From Meloidogyne chitwoodi (lineage: Eukaryota > Nematoda > Chromadorea > Rhabditida > Meloidogynidae), in contig JACZZP010000023.1 in NCBI GenBank assembly GCA_015183035.1, positions 62,001 to 126,000 of the forward strand: a DNA stretch of 64,000 nucleotides, given 5' to 3'. Under the pieces are notes generated by a model. That model saw nothing but the letters and a program-made list of their open reading frames with translations, ran no database searches and was not told the origin of the DNA. Shown here piece by piece: positions 10,070-21,164 of the stretch (position 1 is the stretch's first letter; each line of letters starts with the position of its first letter). Made by a program: the position numbers and the translations under genes.

Positions 10070-12414
10070 ATGTCAAATAGTTTCTTTGTATTTTTACCAA
10101 GTAATATTCCTGATTATCCAGATAATCGACCAAATAAATTTCGTGTTCACTTACCAAAACCTCTTTATTTTTCTGGTAATTGGGTGTGTGGTTTACATAG
10201 TATTAATTATCCTTATTCATGGCCATCAACTATTGGAACATTAGATGATCAATGGATCGATATACATTTCTCAGATAATTTTAGAAGAGGACATGTTTTG
10301 AGAATTCCTGTACCTAAAGCTTCACACACTACAGTGGAAAAATTACATGAATTTTTAATCTCTACTTTAGAACATCAAAAAGAAACTTTCGAAGGAAATC
10401 TTTTAGAAAACCCTCAAGGATTAGTAGACTTACCCTCTATGAAAAAACTAGGACAAAAACGTTTATTACAAGAACTACGACAAAGTCGATTCGGAGTTGA
10501 TCCGCCTGAACTTGATGAACTATTTGTTGATCATCCTGACAATTATTGGGAAGAAATTCAAAAATTTAAAAATATTGTCAAAGAAGACCAGTCTTCTCTT
10601 GATGCAATGAAAATATTAATAGATCGTGAACAAAATGAAACTAGGAAAAATGAACTTACAAAAGCACATTGGAGTCTTGATTTCAAAAAGAAAACTTTAG
10701 ATTCAAGAATTAAACTTTTAGAAGGGGAAGCAAAAAGACGTGATACAGAAAAAACTAAATCTGATATTGATATAGTTGTAGAATTTTATCAAACATTTCC
10801 CCACAATTACCAAGAAATATTAATTGAAGATCATCTAAATTTAATATCTCTTATTATAAAAGTAAAGGAAAAAATAAGAATTAAATATATAGATGATGGG
10901 ACAGGTACACAAGAATACCAAAAAATAATTGGCGAAGATGAGACTTCAGCTAGACAAAAGAAGGAAATTGAAAAATTAAGGAAAAGAATAAATATATTGG
11001 ACAGTGCAGTAATCAGAAGAGACAAAGAAAAAAGTTTAAAACAATATAATCGAGAGAACAATATTAAACATAGAGAATTTACAGACGAATTTTTTAAAAA
11101 TAATCAAGATTATTGGCCAGCAATACAAAATAATTTTCATAATTTATTAATTACTTATCAGGAAATTAATACAACTAAAGGTCAATATGATGAAGCAGTA
11201 ACAGAAGAAAGAAAAAATGAATTAAAAACAAAAATTGATAGATTGACAAGCTTAGTAAATTATAGAACTGACAGGTTTCGAGCACTAGAATTTGAAGCAA
11301 ATGCTAGAGATGATGAGAAAACTGAAACTTTACCAACAACTGAAGAATCTATACCTACAACACAAGCTCCACTCACACAAACTGTTAAAAACCCTCAATT
11401 ACCTCAAATTTTACCAACAACTGAAGAATCTAGTCCAACAGTACAAACTGCTCTCAAAGAACATACTTTAAGTCCTCAATTACCTCAAACTTTACCAACA
11501 ACTGAAGAATCTAGACCAATAGTACAAACTCCTCTCAAAGAAAATATTCAAAGTCCTCAATTACCACAAATTTTACCTCAAATAAAAACAATACCTAGTG
11601 AGAGTACAGATCCTTTACACAACAACAAGAAACTCAACCAGTGACTGAGTCTTCGTCATCTTCTGAAAGTATATCTGAACCAAGTCTATCACCAGATATT
11701 ACAGATAATATTTTACCTTCTAACCCATACATAAATCAAACAGATGAAATAGAAGACCTTCCATCTCTTCCTACACCCGAAGCTATCTTCAGAGATCCTT
11801 CATGGACAGAAGAAATGGAAATGTTTCTAACAAGTTTTCTCAATAGAACCCCGAAAAATAGAGAAAGAATAAAGTATTTACCCAGAATGCCAACGCTTTT
11901 AGCAAAATATAAAGTATTTGAGAATAATATAATAGACATAGACGCCCAAAAACAAGTACTCGGCTCACTAGCAATTTTATATCACAAAGATTTTAAACGT
12001 TTCAAAGTACATTTTGAACATCCTAGTATCAAATATCTATCTTTTTCTCCACAACTCGGATATGTTTTGGGATTTGAAAATCCGAATATGGTTAGAAATA
12101 AAGAGTTTGCAAAATATGGTTGTGATTTAAAAGGAGGTTTTTCTAGTTTTGCTGTATATACTAAAGGTCTAACAGAAAATATGATTATTGGAAATACTCT
12201 AAGTTCACTACTAAGAGTTGTCTCAGTTGCAGGAGCTAAACCAGGAGAATATAATGAAAACATCTATGATTCACCAATTTATGCTCGAGTATTACCAAGA
12301 GAAGTCAACGAAATAGAAATTGAACTAAGAACGATGGACAATGGTAGACTTGTACCTTTTTCATTTGGTACAGTAATCATTGTCTTAATATTTAAAAAAG
12401 TGATTAATTTTTAA
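10070..12414 (+). CDS. Maverick minor capsid (penton-like) protein with large insertion, frame broken
   Basis: Two segments, 10070-11644 and about 11610-12414, overlap one frame apart. The N-terminal ~110 residues (FFVFLPSNIPDYPDNRPNKF, LYFSGNWVCGLHSINYPYSW) and the C-terminal ~200 residues (LGYVLGFENPN, FAVYTKGLTENMIIGN, SLLRVVSVAGAKPGEY, VPFSFGT) match the two ends of Polinton minor capsid proteins. Between them lie about 400 extra residues: three coiled-coil units with a Phe..Pro..Asn-Tyr pattern (for example HPDNYWEEIQKF, FPHNYQEI, NNQDYWPAIQNNF), then Thr/Pro/Gln repeats with LPTTEES. By analogy it forms capsid vertices; the insertion may project from them. Confidence 0.8.
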
Positions 12415-12473
12415 GCTATATAAATAGAGTTTGTATTATTTTTTTCATAAATAAAATTTAAATTCAAAAAAAA

Positions 12474-12959
12474 ATGGTTCATGTTGTGTTTGATACTAGT
12501 GCAGTTGGATATGATGACTTTATAAATAACAATAATTTTCCTAACGATATGGGAGGTAGCGGAGGAGAATTTTCTGATAATTATTTTCGAGGATCTTCTC
12601 CTTTCCAAAGAGGATATGGAATTCAAAAAGGAGCGGGTGTTGGAGATATTATGCGAGGTCTTTGGCGTTTCTTTCTTCCTGTAATGAGACAAGTTGGAAA
12701 TACTGTAAAAACAGAGGCACTAAACACTGGACAGAGAGTATTAGAAAGAGTCAGTCAAGGTGAACCAATAAAAGAAGCTTTTGTCAGTGAGGGGAAAAAA
12801 GGTATTGACACAGTATTAGAAAAAGGAGGTTTACCAAAACAGTTTGGTTCTGGTTTTAAAGGAAGGGGTATAAAAAGGAACAAATTACCCAGTTATCAAA
12901 CCATTATTGGAAAACCGATTAAAAAAAGAGTAAAATCAGACGTTTTTGGTCAATATTGA
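12474..12959 (+). CDS. Maverick pVI/pX-like small virion protein
   Basis: 161 residues. A Gly/Ser-rich N-terminal region ends in SPFQRGYGIQKGAGVGDIMR, followed by an amphipathic helix (GLWRFFLPVMRQVGNTVK) and a basic C-terminus. This layout is common next to the capsid genes of Mavericks and adenovirus-like elements and is compared with the membrane-lytic or core proteins pVI and pX. A TATA-like CTATATAAAT lies about 55 bp upstream. Its stop at 12959 is eight bases before the major capsid ATG. Confidence 0.65.
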   Translation: MVHVVFDTSAVGYDDFINNNNFPNDMGGSGGEFSDNYFRGSSPFQRGYGIQKGAGVGDIMRGLWRFFLPVMRQVGNTVKTEALNTGQRVLERVSQGEPIKEAFVSEGKKGIDTVLEKGGLPKQFGSGFKGRGIKRNKLPSYQTIIGKPIKKRVKSDVFGQY

Positions 12960-12966
12960 AAAAACT

Positions 12967-14294
12967 ATGACATTTCATAAAATAGACAACGATAGTATAA
13001 ATTCTATAACAAATGCTTTAGATTTTTTTCAAATTCCACCTACTAATGTGAGTATTTCGTCATCAAAAGTTTTTGAAATTTTAACAAGCAACCCTCTCAC
13101 AGATACACCTTATCATTTTAAAATACATTCTAGTCAAAATTATATTGATTTATCAAAATGTTATTTATTTACTGAATTTCGTATTCGAAAAGAAAATACA
13201 AATGGTCAGCTTATAGATTTAACTATTACTGACAATATTTCAACATTACAGCTTATAGGACAAACTTTTTTAACAATATGCGTATAACTATTAACGCTCG
13301 TGAAGTTTTTAATGCTAATTCGTTATATGCTTACAAAACATATTTTTCACATGAACTTTCATTTTCACAAAATGCAAAAAGTTCTCATTTAAACGCTGCT
13401 GGGTATTATTTTAATAATACAGTAAGCCAAGAAAATGGATTAGATTTTCTTGAAAGAAAAAATTTATTTGATAAAAGTAAAACAGCTCAATTCATTGCTA
13501 AACTTGACGCAGACCTATTCAATCAACCACTTTATTTAATTAATCATTGTGAAATCGATATTGAAATTGTCCCAAACGATTCACGTTTTATTCTTATCTC
13601 ATCTGGAATTCAAAATGCTATGGATGTATCAAATAATTATCATTTTGAAGTTGTAAATATGAAACTATATGTAAAAAAAGTAGATTTAATGGATGGTTTG
13701 GCTCTTGATATAGCCAAACGACTTGAAACAAAACCAGCTAGATATTCTATTCGAAAAACTATGATGAAACCACTCTTTATTAGTCAAGGTCGTTATGAAT
13801 TCAATGCTAATCTTTTTATGGATCAAATTCCCCGGCGTATAACATTAGGTCTAGTAGCAAATAAAGATTATGTTGGTGATATTACTCGAAGTCCTTTCAA
13901 TTTTCAACATTTTAATGTTCGTGAAATTAGTATAATAGCTAATGGTAGAAATTATCCACAAGCTCCTTATGATTTTAATTATAAAAAAGGTAAATATGTT
14001 AGAGCTTTCAACGATATGAATGAGGCAATAGGGTTTTCAAACTCAAATGAAAGTAACGGAATAACTTATCAACAATATGGCAAGACACATTGTATTTATG
14101 TTTTTAATCTAACGAATAGTGGAGAAGACAATGGTGGAACTTTTGATTTGATTAAAAACGGAACAACAGCTGTAAATATAAAATTCAATGAAGCTGTACC
14201 AGAGGGAGGAATTATGCTCATTGTTATGGGAGAAGCTGATTCACTTATTATGCTTGATAAAAATCGAACTATAGCCAGTGATACAACGATATAA
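12967..14294 (+). CDS. Maverick major capsid protein (double jelly-roll), frame broken once
   Basis: The ATG at 12967 (MTFHKIDND) gives the familiar N-terminal signature FFQIPPTNVSISSS, NYIDLSKCYLF, as in the F54H12.2-type proteins of nematode Mavericks. This frame stops at 13285-13287; the rest continues one base back from about 13272 through NARE.F, SYPY-type loops, SRFILISSG, RRITLGLV, SPFNFQHFNVREISI and a C-terminal MLIVMGEADS. About 440 residues in total, normal length. The break lies at TTTTTTA (13266-13272). It forms the hexon-like shell. Confidence 0.88.
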
Positions 14295-14394
14295 ATATAA
14301 TTACATTTTATATAAAAATTTTTATCTAAAAATTTTTCTATTTATAAAAATTTTATAAGATCCCTTACTTTTTGTTACTATTTCAAAAGAAAAA

Positions 14395-14960
14395 AAGATA
14401 AATTAAATTATTTTTTTAATTTGCATAAATGATTGATTGACAGGTTTTTAAAATTTTTAAAAGAAATTTTATTATTTTTTAAATTTGCTTTAATGATTAA
14501 TTGACAGTTTTTTTAAATTTTTAAAAGAAATTTTATTATTTTTAAATTTGCATAAAAGATTGATTGATATGTTTTTAAAATTTTTTAAAAGAAATTTTAT
14601 TATTTTTAAATTTGCATAAATGATTGATTGACAGGTTTTTAAAATTTTTAAAAGAAATTTTATTATTTTTAAATTTGAATAAATGATTGATTGACAGGTT
14701 TTTAAAAATTTTTCAAAAGAAAAAAAATAAATTATTTAAACTTACATAAATGATTGACAGGTTTTTAAAATTTTTAAAAGGAAAAAAGATAAACTATTTA
14801 AATTTACATAAATGACTGATTGAAAAGTTTTTAAAAGAAATTTTTATTTTTTTCAAATTTGCATAAAAGATTGACAGGTTTTTAAAAGAAATTTTTATTA
14901 TGTTTTAAATTTGCATAAAAGATTGACAGGTTTTTAAAAGAAAATTTTATTATTTTTAAA
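14395..14960. repeat. Tandem array of ~65-bp units inside the Maverick
   Basis: About nine degenerate copies. Each has GATTGATTGACAGG or a variant, then a TTTTTAAAATTTTTAAAAG stretch and AAATTTGCATAAA. It fills the gap between the major capsid gene and the next promoter. There are no spacers, so it is not a CRISPR. It could serve as an enhancer-like or replication-related site, but that is inference. Confidence 0.75.
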
Positions 14961-15019
14961 AAAATGTTTACAAATCATGCTGCGAGCTCTTGAATGTTTT
15001 TTTTCTCTCATATAAAAAT

Positions 15020-15068
15020 TTTTTGTATATAAATATGGGGACCATTTTTTTTTTAAATCATTTAAAAG
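15020..15068 (+). promoter_or_regulatory. TATA-type promoter of the membrane protein/protease pair
   Basis: TATATAAATATGGGG sits about 35 bases upstream of the ATG at 15069, close enough that the 5' leader must be very short. Confidence 0.45.
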
Positions 15069-15545
15069 ATGAAAAATATTTTGAAAATAATTTTTCTTAT
15101 TAGAATTTTTATTCCGTCGATTGAAGGATTACTAACAGGGGGCAGTGTAAAATTAGATGATATTCCAGAATATTCTGAACTTGTAAAATATTATAGAAAA
15201 AATACAACAAATATTTCAAGAGATCCAATATTATACTCAAAAGAAAAAGTTGTGGCGCCTGTTCCAAATTTTCTTAATTTTCCTTTTGAAAATCTACCTT
15301 TGCTTTGCAAAGAAAGCCCACCAGACAACAGTATTTATGGACATGTATTTTGTTGGGGAATGATATGTTTATATGCACTTCTTATAGTCAGCTTAATTAT
15401 ATATCAACTACGATCTGTTCTCTGGTTTAAATTTAAACTTCCAACTGTCAATACTAAACAAGAAAATGTATTCAAGTCAGATAACACAAATTCTGAGATC
15501 AAATCCCCACACATCGAAAATATTTCAAGGATGTTATCCGTGTAA
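15069..15545 (+). CDS. Small single-pass membrane protein of the Maverick
   Basis: 158 residues. A signal peptide (MKNILKIIFLIRIFIPS) is followed by a ~75-residue polar ectodomain with a possible glycosylation site (NTTN, NISR) and one Cys, then a transmembrane helix around residues 93-115 (CWGMICLYALLIVSLIIYQL) and a short basic tail. The topology suggests a type I membrane protein. It overlaps the protease start by 80 bases in another frame. I recognise no family. It is much too small for a class I or herpes-type fusogen, but an entry or egress accessory role is conceivable. Confidence 0.6.
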   Translation: MKNILKIIFLIRIFIPSIEGLLTGGSVKLDDIPEYSELVKYYRKNTTNISRDPILYSKEKVVAPVPNFLNFPFENLPLLCKESPPDNSIYGHVFCWGMICLYALLIVSLIIYQLRSVLWFKFKLPTVNTKQENVFKSDNTNSEIKSPHIENISRMLSV

Positions 15546-15912
15546 TCGTCTACCAAACCCTGCATCTGTTCGAGAAAAAATATTAATTGTTAATTTGGAT
15601 CCTTTTGGTTATGAAGGTTCACATTGGATTATAATTTACATTAACAAAATGAAAGATGTAATATATTTCGATAGTTTAGCTCTTGAAACAAGTATTTGTA
15701 TGATTAATACATTTCTTAAAAATTTTTCTAAAATTATAAAAAATATAAAACCTTATCAATCCCCTTATTCTAATACTTGTGCTCATCATTGTATTTCTTT
15801 TATTTATTTTTTCTCTAAAGGTTATAATTTTGACAAATATTTAGAATTGTTAGACAATGAATTAAATCCTGATTTATTCGTATTAAATGTTTTAAATAAA
15901 ATAATAAATTAA
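15466..15912 (+). CDS. Maverick adenain-type cysteine protease
   Basis: 148 residues. The catalytic His lies in EGSHWIIIYI, the acidic partner in IYFDSLA, and Gln plus Cys in YQSPYSNTCAHHC, in the order His-Asp-Gln-Cys of the adenovirus protease (C5) and Ulp1-like fold. The upstream FQGCYPCNRLPNP segment fits Polinton proteases. Compact but complete. It matures capsid proteins by analogy. The start ATG lies inside the preceding gene. Confidence 0.85.
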   Translation: MYSSQITQILRSNPHTSKIFQGCYPCNRLPNPASVREKILIVNLDPFGYEGSHWIIIYINKMKDVIYFDSLALETSICMINTFLKNFSKIIKNIKPYQSPYSNTCAHHCISFIYFFSKGYNFDKYLELLDNELNPDLFVLNVLNKIIN

Positions 15913-15918
15913 ATATAA

Positions 15919-16318
15919 TTATGAATGTGTTTTAAGATACAGTTGAGTTAAATTTGCACAATCAGGGCACAAATAAAACAAATATTTAAAAGAATATTGA
16001 TATAGAATTGGAAAAATTTCATCTTGTTTTTGACTCAAGTTGAATTTAACACAATCTGAACACCATTTTCCAGCTTTAAAGTAGTTGATCAGAATGCTAA
16101 GTCGTGCTCCAATATCCAACGGTTTTCCTTCGTTTAAAGCAAGGCTCAGAGCATTAACATAATCTCGAGTTGGTGGGAAGTGTAGGTAACGACATGTTCC
16201 CTAAAATTAAATATTCTTTTTATTAATTTAAATTAAAAATAATAACCTCTACAGCTCTTATAATCTCAATTTCATCAGGATCTTCAGCATGTTTTCGTTT
16301 TATAGGTCCTTTTATCAT
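15919..16318 (-). CDS. Small zinc-ribbon-like Maverick protein, two exons
   Basis: Exons on the complement 16318-16250 and 16200-15919 join in frame to about 116 residues. Two CxxC pairs (KWCSDCVKF and LCPDCANL) are about 28 residues apart and could bind zinc. The N-terminus is Lys/Arg/Glu-rich (GPIKRKHAEDPDEIEIIR). It converges on the protease and diverges from the polymerase. The family is not recognised; it may regulate transcription of the element. Confidence 0.6.
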
Positions 16319-16404
16319 TGTTATATAATAATATTTTATAATATGAATAATAAAAAAATATATTAAAATGAGTATATTTTATTTAAAAATTATACTATTC
16401 AAAA

Positions 16405-16648
16405 ATAAAATTGGCGTGGTTTAGTTGAAATAAAAAAATAGAATAGTTTATTAAAAAATAAAAAGGGCGTGGTTTATTTGAAATAAAAAAATGTGTAGTC
16501 TATTAATAAATAAAATGGGCGGAGTATATTTATACATATAAATAAGGAAAAAATTTTATTTTATTCTAATTTAAATCATTTAATTAAAAATTTATTCTTA
16601 TTTAAATAATTTCAAAAATTTTAAGTTTATTTTTTAAGAAAATTTATA
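16405..16648 (+). promoter_or_regulatory. Polymerase promoter with three GC boxes
   Basis: GGCGTGG (16413), GGGCGTGG (16465) and GGGCGGAG (16517) are spaced about 52 bp apart, the first two followed by TTTAGTTGAAAT or TTTATTTGAAAT, so this is a short tandem repeat. TATA-like ATATAAATAAGG follows at about 16538. It separates the zinc protein from the polymerase and may serve both. Confidence 0.6.
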
Positions 16649-19600
16649 ATGCAAAATTCAAAATTTTCGCGTACTTTTTATATTTCAAATATTCTTGGAC
16701 TCGAACAACATGGGTCTGGGAATAATACAACAAATAAATATGTTGAACGTTTAAATGATTCAATTTGGCATAATACTAAATTTAATGTTGTAAAGACTTA
16801 TTCAAAGTTTTCAATTAAAGATGTACCAAATGATCCAGAATCACTTCTTGCTGGTTAATTTTTTTAATAAAACAAAGTTTAATTTATTTTTAGGAATATT
16901 TCAATTTTGTGTTGACGAAGCATTAGAACATGCTAATTCTAAAAATATTTCCCCAGACCAAATTGCGTGTACTTTGAGTAGTGAAATGTTGGAATATGAT
17001 ATCTGGATTCCTTTTAGGTTTATTTTTTCAAATTATTATTAATTAACGAAAAATTTTTTTAAAGCAATTTAACTAATAATACTGTCGACGCTATGATTAA
17101 TAGATGTCAACATATTGCACAAAGTAATAAACAAAATGATGCAACTTTTTGGGGGACGCCTTTTAATATTACTGTAACAACTCTAAATAAAACAAAATTC
17201 AAAAAACGTCGTCTAGTTGGAGGAGCAGCAAGAAAAATACCAAAAGTCCAACACCAAATTAATAAGAGCTCCCTCATGAAATTCGACAGCCCTGACAATA
17301 AAAATCATTGTTTATTTTTCGCTTTAATTGCTTCTCTTGTGCAAAATATTTTTAATTGGTCAACAAAAAATTTTTTCAATTATATTCACAACTTGAAAGG
17401 AATGTCTGGTCGTTTCCAATCTGACACTTATCAAATTATGAATAAAGTTGGAGCTGATTTTGGTTTAAATGAATATGATGCATTTATTTGGATACCAAGA
17501 ATTGTTGATTATTGGAATAATATCACATGTAAAGGACAATATATTGTAAAAGTATTTGTCTTTGAGGATAGAGGTAATTATAAACCAGAATTTGAATATG
17601 GCCCAAATGATTATAATTTACCAATTTCTCTTTATTTTAACGACAATGAAAAACATTTTTATGCTGTGAAAAAAAGGGTAGCCTATTTGGAAAAAGATAC
17701 TGTTTTTCATGTAAATCAGTATTCAGTCAAGCTCAACTACATTCAATGTCTTGTCTTGGTCGATGTAAAAATTGTTCATGTGTTGGGCCTTCATATCCTT
17801 GCCAACCAGACAATATTTTTTAAAACATTGTAATTTATGTTTCAAAACTTTTAACAACAAAGATTGTTATGAACATCATATTAAATCTGGATTTTGTAAC
17901 AATTCTAAAAAATGTTATAATTGTGGAGTTATTTGGAACGTTAAAGACAATACACGAAACGGAAGGAAAGGTCATGTATGCACAGAAAAATATTGTACAA
18001 CCTGTAGCGACTATCATGATCCAAAGCGAGGATGTTATATTAAACCTTTAGAATTAAAAGAATATGAACCTTATCGACTTATTGCTTTTGATTTTGAAAC
18101 AACACAAATGTCTGCAATACATGAACCTAACTTTATTGCAGCAAAGGTTACATGTCAATTTTGTATTCTAAATGATAATAGTAATTCTTGCAAATTTTGT
18201 GGTCAACATCGTATTATAACATTCTCCCAACAACCTTTCAATAAAACAACTGTTGATAAAATGATAATAGATGAAAATCCTCTTTCGTCTTTTGTTGATT
18301 GGCTTATAAATGATCTACCCCAAAATTGTGACACTTTTGCTTTTTCACATTTTGGTGGTAAATTTGACATGGTTATCGCTTTAAATGAACTCGTCAAAAA
18401 AGGACTTACACCTCAAATGTTAAAAAAAGGAAATAAAATGTATGAAATGAAGATAAAGGCAAAAAAGAATAGTATAATATTCCGTGACAGCTTCAATTTA
18501 ATGCCAATGCCATTAGCTGCACTAGTATCAGCTTTCGATCTAAAGGTAGAAGATAAACCATTCTTCCCTCATACGGCAAATAACCCAGAAAATTATGGCA
18601 AAGAAATTTTTCCAACAACATCAGAATATCTTGCTGACGGAATGATGCCTGAAAAAAGAAAAATGTTTGACTCTTGGTACAATCAAAACAAAAATATTCC
18701 TTTTGTTCTTAATGAAGCTTTGGCTAGTTATTGTACAAATGATGTTGAAATATTAATGGCTTCTCTAATTACTTTCCAAAGAGAATTTTTTGAAGTATAT
18801 TTTTTTTATTAAATTAAATTAATTATTTATAATTAAGGTTACTAAAAGAGAAACTGGTGAAAGAGCAGCATCAACTAAATGTCATAAAGGAATTGATGTG
18901 CTTCGAGAATCAATGACCATCGCTTCAGCCTGTATGAGACATTTTCGAACAAATCATCTTAAAGAACAACATCTAGCACTTGTACCTGAACGAGGATATG
19001 ATATTGTTGATGGTAATCAAAGTCTTCTTGCTCTTCGATTTTTAAAATGGTATTCTGAACAATTTGATGTTATTATACAAACTGTTCATTCAAAAGAAGG
19101 AGAAAAAAAGTATATATCTAATAATAAAATTTTAATAAATAAAAATTTTTTTTAGAATTGGAAAATATCAACTTGATGGATATGTAGAAAGTGAAAAATA
19201 TGGTCTTGAAATAAATGGTTGTGTTTGGCATGGGTGTCCTAAATGTTATCCTAATGATAACATCCTCATGCCAAATGGAAAAACAGCTGGTTATTTGAGA
19301 GAACAAGATAAAAATAGGTTAATATTTTTTTAAAATAATATAATTAAAAAATTTTTTTAGAATGGAATTTATCAAGACCCAAATTGATCGTGTTGATGTA
19401 TATTGGGAATGTGATATTTATAAAATGTTGGAAAAGGATAAAGAAATGCGCAACAAATTTTACAATTATATTGACGATGGACCAATTGATATAAGAAATT
19501 GTTTTAATGGAGGTCGCACTGGTCCCTTAAAACTTTTTCATGAAGTTAAACCTGGAGAGAAAATATCGTATTATGATGTTACTTCACTGTATCCTTTTAT

Positions 19601-21096
19601 TAATGTAACAACTGAATACCCTGTTGGACATCCAGATCTTCATGTAATTAATCAAAATGTAAAATGGACTTGTTCAAATGATAATATTTACAATTTGGCT
19701 ATTTTAAAAGTTTTTATTATTCCTCCAAGAAAAATTGACGTTCCAGTTTTACCTATGAAATTAGAAAAAGATGGACGGCTATTATTTCCTCTTTGTTCAA
19801 CTTGCGCGTATGAAATTTAAAAAATTATTTTTTAATATAATAAATAATTTAGAAAAATGTATCCTGAAGGACAAGTCTATGAAAATTATAAATGTGAACA
19901 TAATGATGAGGAAAGAGGATGGGTCAGCATTTGTACATCCATAGAATTAAATTATGCCTTGAATGAAGGATATGTTGTTACAAAACTTTATCGTGTATTG
20001 GAATATACAAAAAGTGACAACAATCTATTTCGCCCATATATTTCTGAATTCATGGCGACAAAAATTCATTCATCTGGTTTTGATAAAGAAATTAAAAATA
20101 ATGTTAAAGCTGAAGAATTATTTATTAAAGAATGTTTTGAAAATTTTGGAATCAAAATTGAAAGAAGTAAAATGATCCCAAATAAAGGAAGAAGAACTCA
20201 AGCAAAATTAATGTTAAATAATCTTTGTATGTTTTTTTCTTTTAACTTTTAAATACTTTTATTTATTAAATAGGGGGTCGTTTTTCTTTGCGAAATTTTG
20301 GTCTTTCACAATGCATAATTACTGATGATCCAGAAGAGTATCAAAAATATGTAGAAGATAAAAGTATTACTCTTACAAGTGTTGATCAATTGACATCTGA
20401 AATTATGTTAATTGGTTTTATGAAGAAAAAAGAATGGATTGAAGAACATGATTGTTCAAATATTGGTAATTTTTTGAAAAAAAATATTTGAATTAAATAA
20501 TATTTTTAGTTATTTCTCTTTGGACTACTTCTGCTGCCCGTCTTCATTTACTTAAAGCAATGCAACAAGTTGTTCGGTGTAAAGGGTGTACACTTTTGTA
20601 TACAGGTAAATTTTAATTGATGATAAAAATTAAAAATTTTTCAGACACCGATTCTTTAATATTTGCTCATCCTGAAGAATTAAATCCTTTGGAGCTAGGA
20701 CCACATCTCGGACAGTTTACAAACGAATACCCAGAACATCAAATATTAGAATATGTTTCGGGTGGTGCAAAACAATATGGACTTAAATTAAAAAGAATTA
20801 ATAATAATGATAATCTCGAACATGAATATGTCCTTAAAGTTCGAGGAATGACTTTAAATTATGATGTAATCAATAATCAAGGACTACGTTATGAAACATT
20901 TAAAAAACAAGTTATAAAATATGCTAAAACTGGAATAATTGAAGCAGTAGATATTCTTTATCCAAAATTCATTTGTCCCTCAATTAAAAATTTAAATGTA
21001 TCAACTAAATCTCGCAACAAAATATATAAACCTTTCATAGGAAAGGGTGTTGTGCGCCCCTCAGATTTTTCTGTTCTAAACTTTGGTCATATTTAA
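16649..21096 (+). CDS. Protein-primed family B DNA polymerase (pPolB), ten exons, two frame breaks
   Basis: Exons about 16649-16853, 16894-17017, 17065-18794, 18838-19109, 19156-19317, 19361-19807, 19853-20226, 20274-20465, 20510-20605, 20645-21096. The exonuclease motif is AFDFETTQ. Polymerase motif A is YYDVTSLYPF, motif B is the KGRRTQAKLMLNNLWG region across the junction at 20226, and motif C is YTDTDSL across 20605/20645. Between the N-terminal region and the exonuclease is a Cys/His cluster (CFSCK, CKNCSC, CNLCFKTF, CYNCG). The third exon has two one-base offsets, at an A7 run (17669-17675) and a T6 run (about 17812). It replicates the element with a terminal protein primer. Confidence 0.9.
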
Positions 21097-21164
21097 TTGT
21101 AATTTTTATAAAAAATAAATTTAATAAAAAAATTGTTCAAAGTAGTTTATTAAATTAGGAAAAA

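Noticed and set aside
10831..12263. Minus-strand frames opposite the minor capsid gene
   Set aside because: Antisense shadows with low-complexity Ser/Leu/Ile/Phe content.
14395..14960. Tandem array considered as a CRISPR
   Set aside because: No unique spacers, degenerate units in direct tandem, and a eukaryotic context.
15069..15545. Membrane protein considered as a viral fusogen
   Set aside because: 158 residues with a ~75-residue ectodomain, no fusion-loop or heptad pattern; far too small for the known fusogens of Mavericks.
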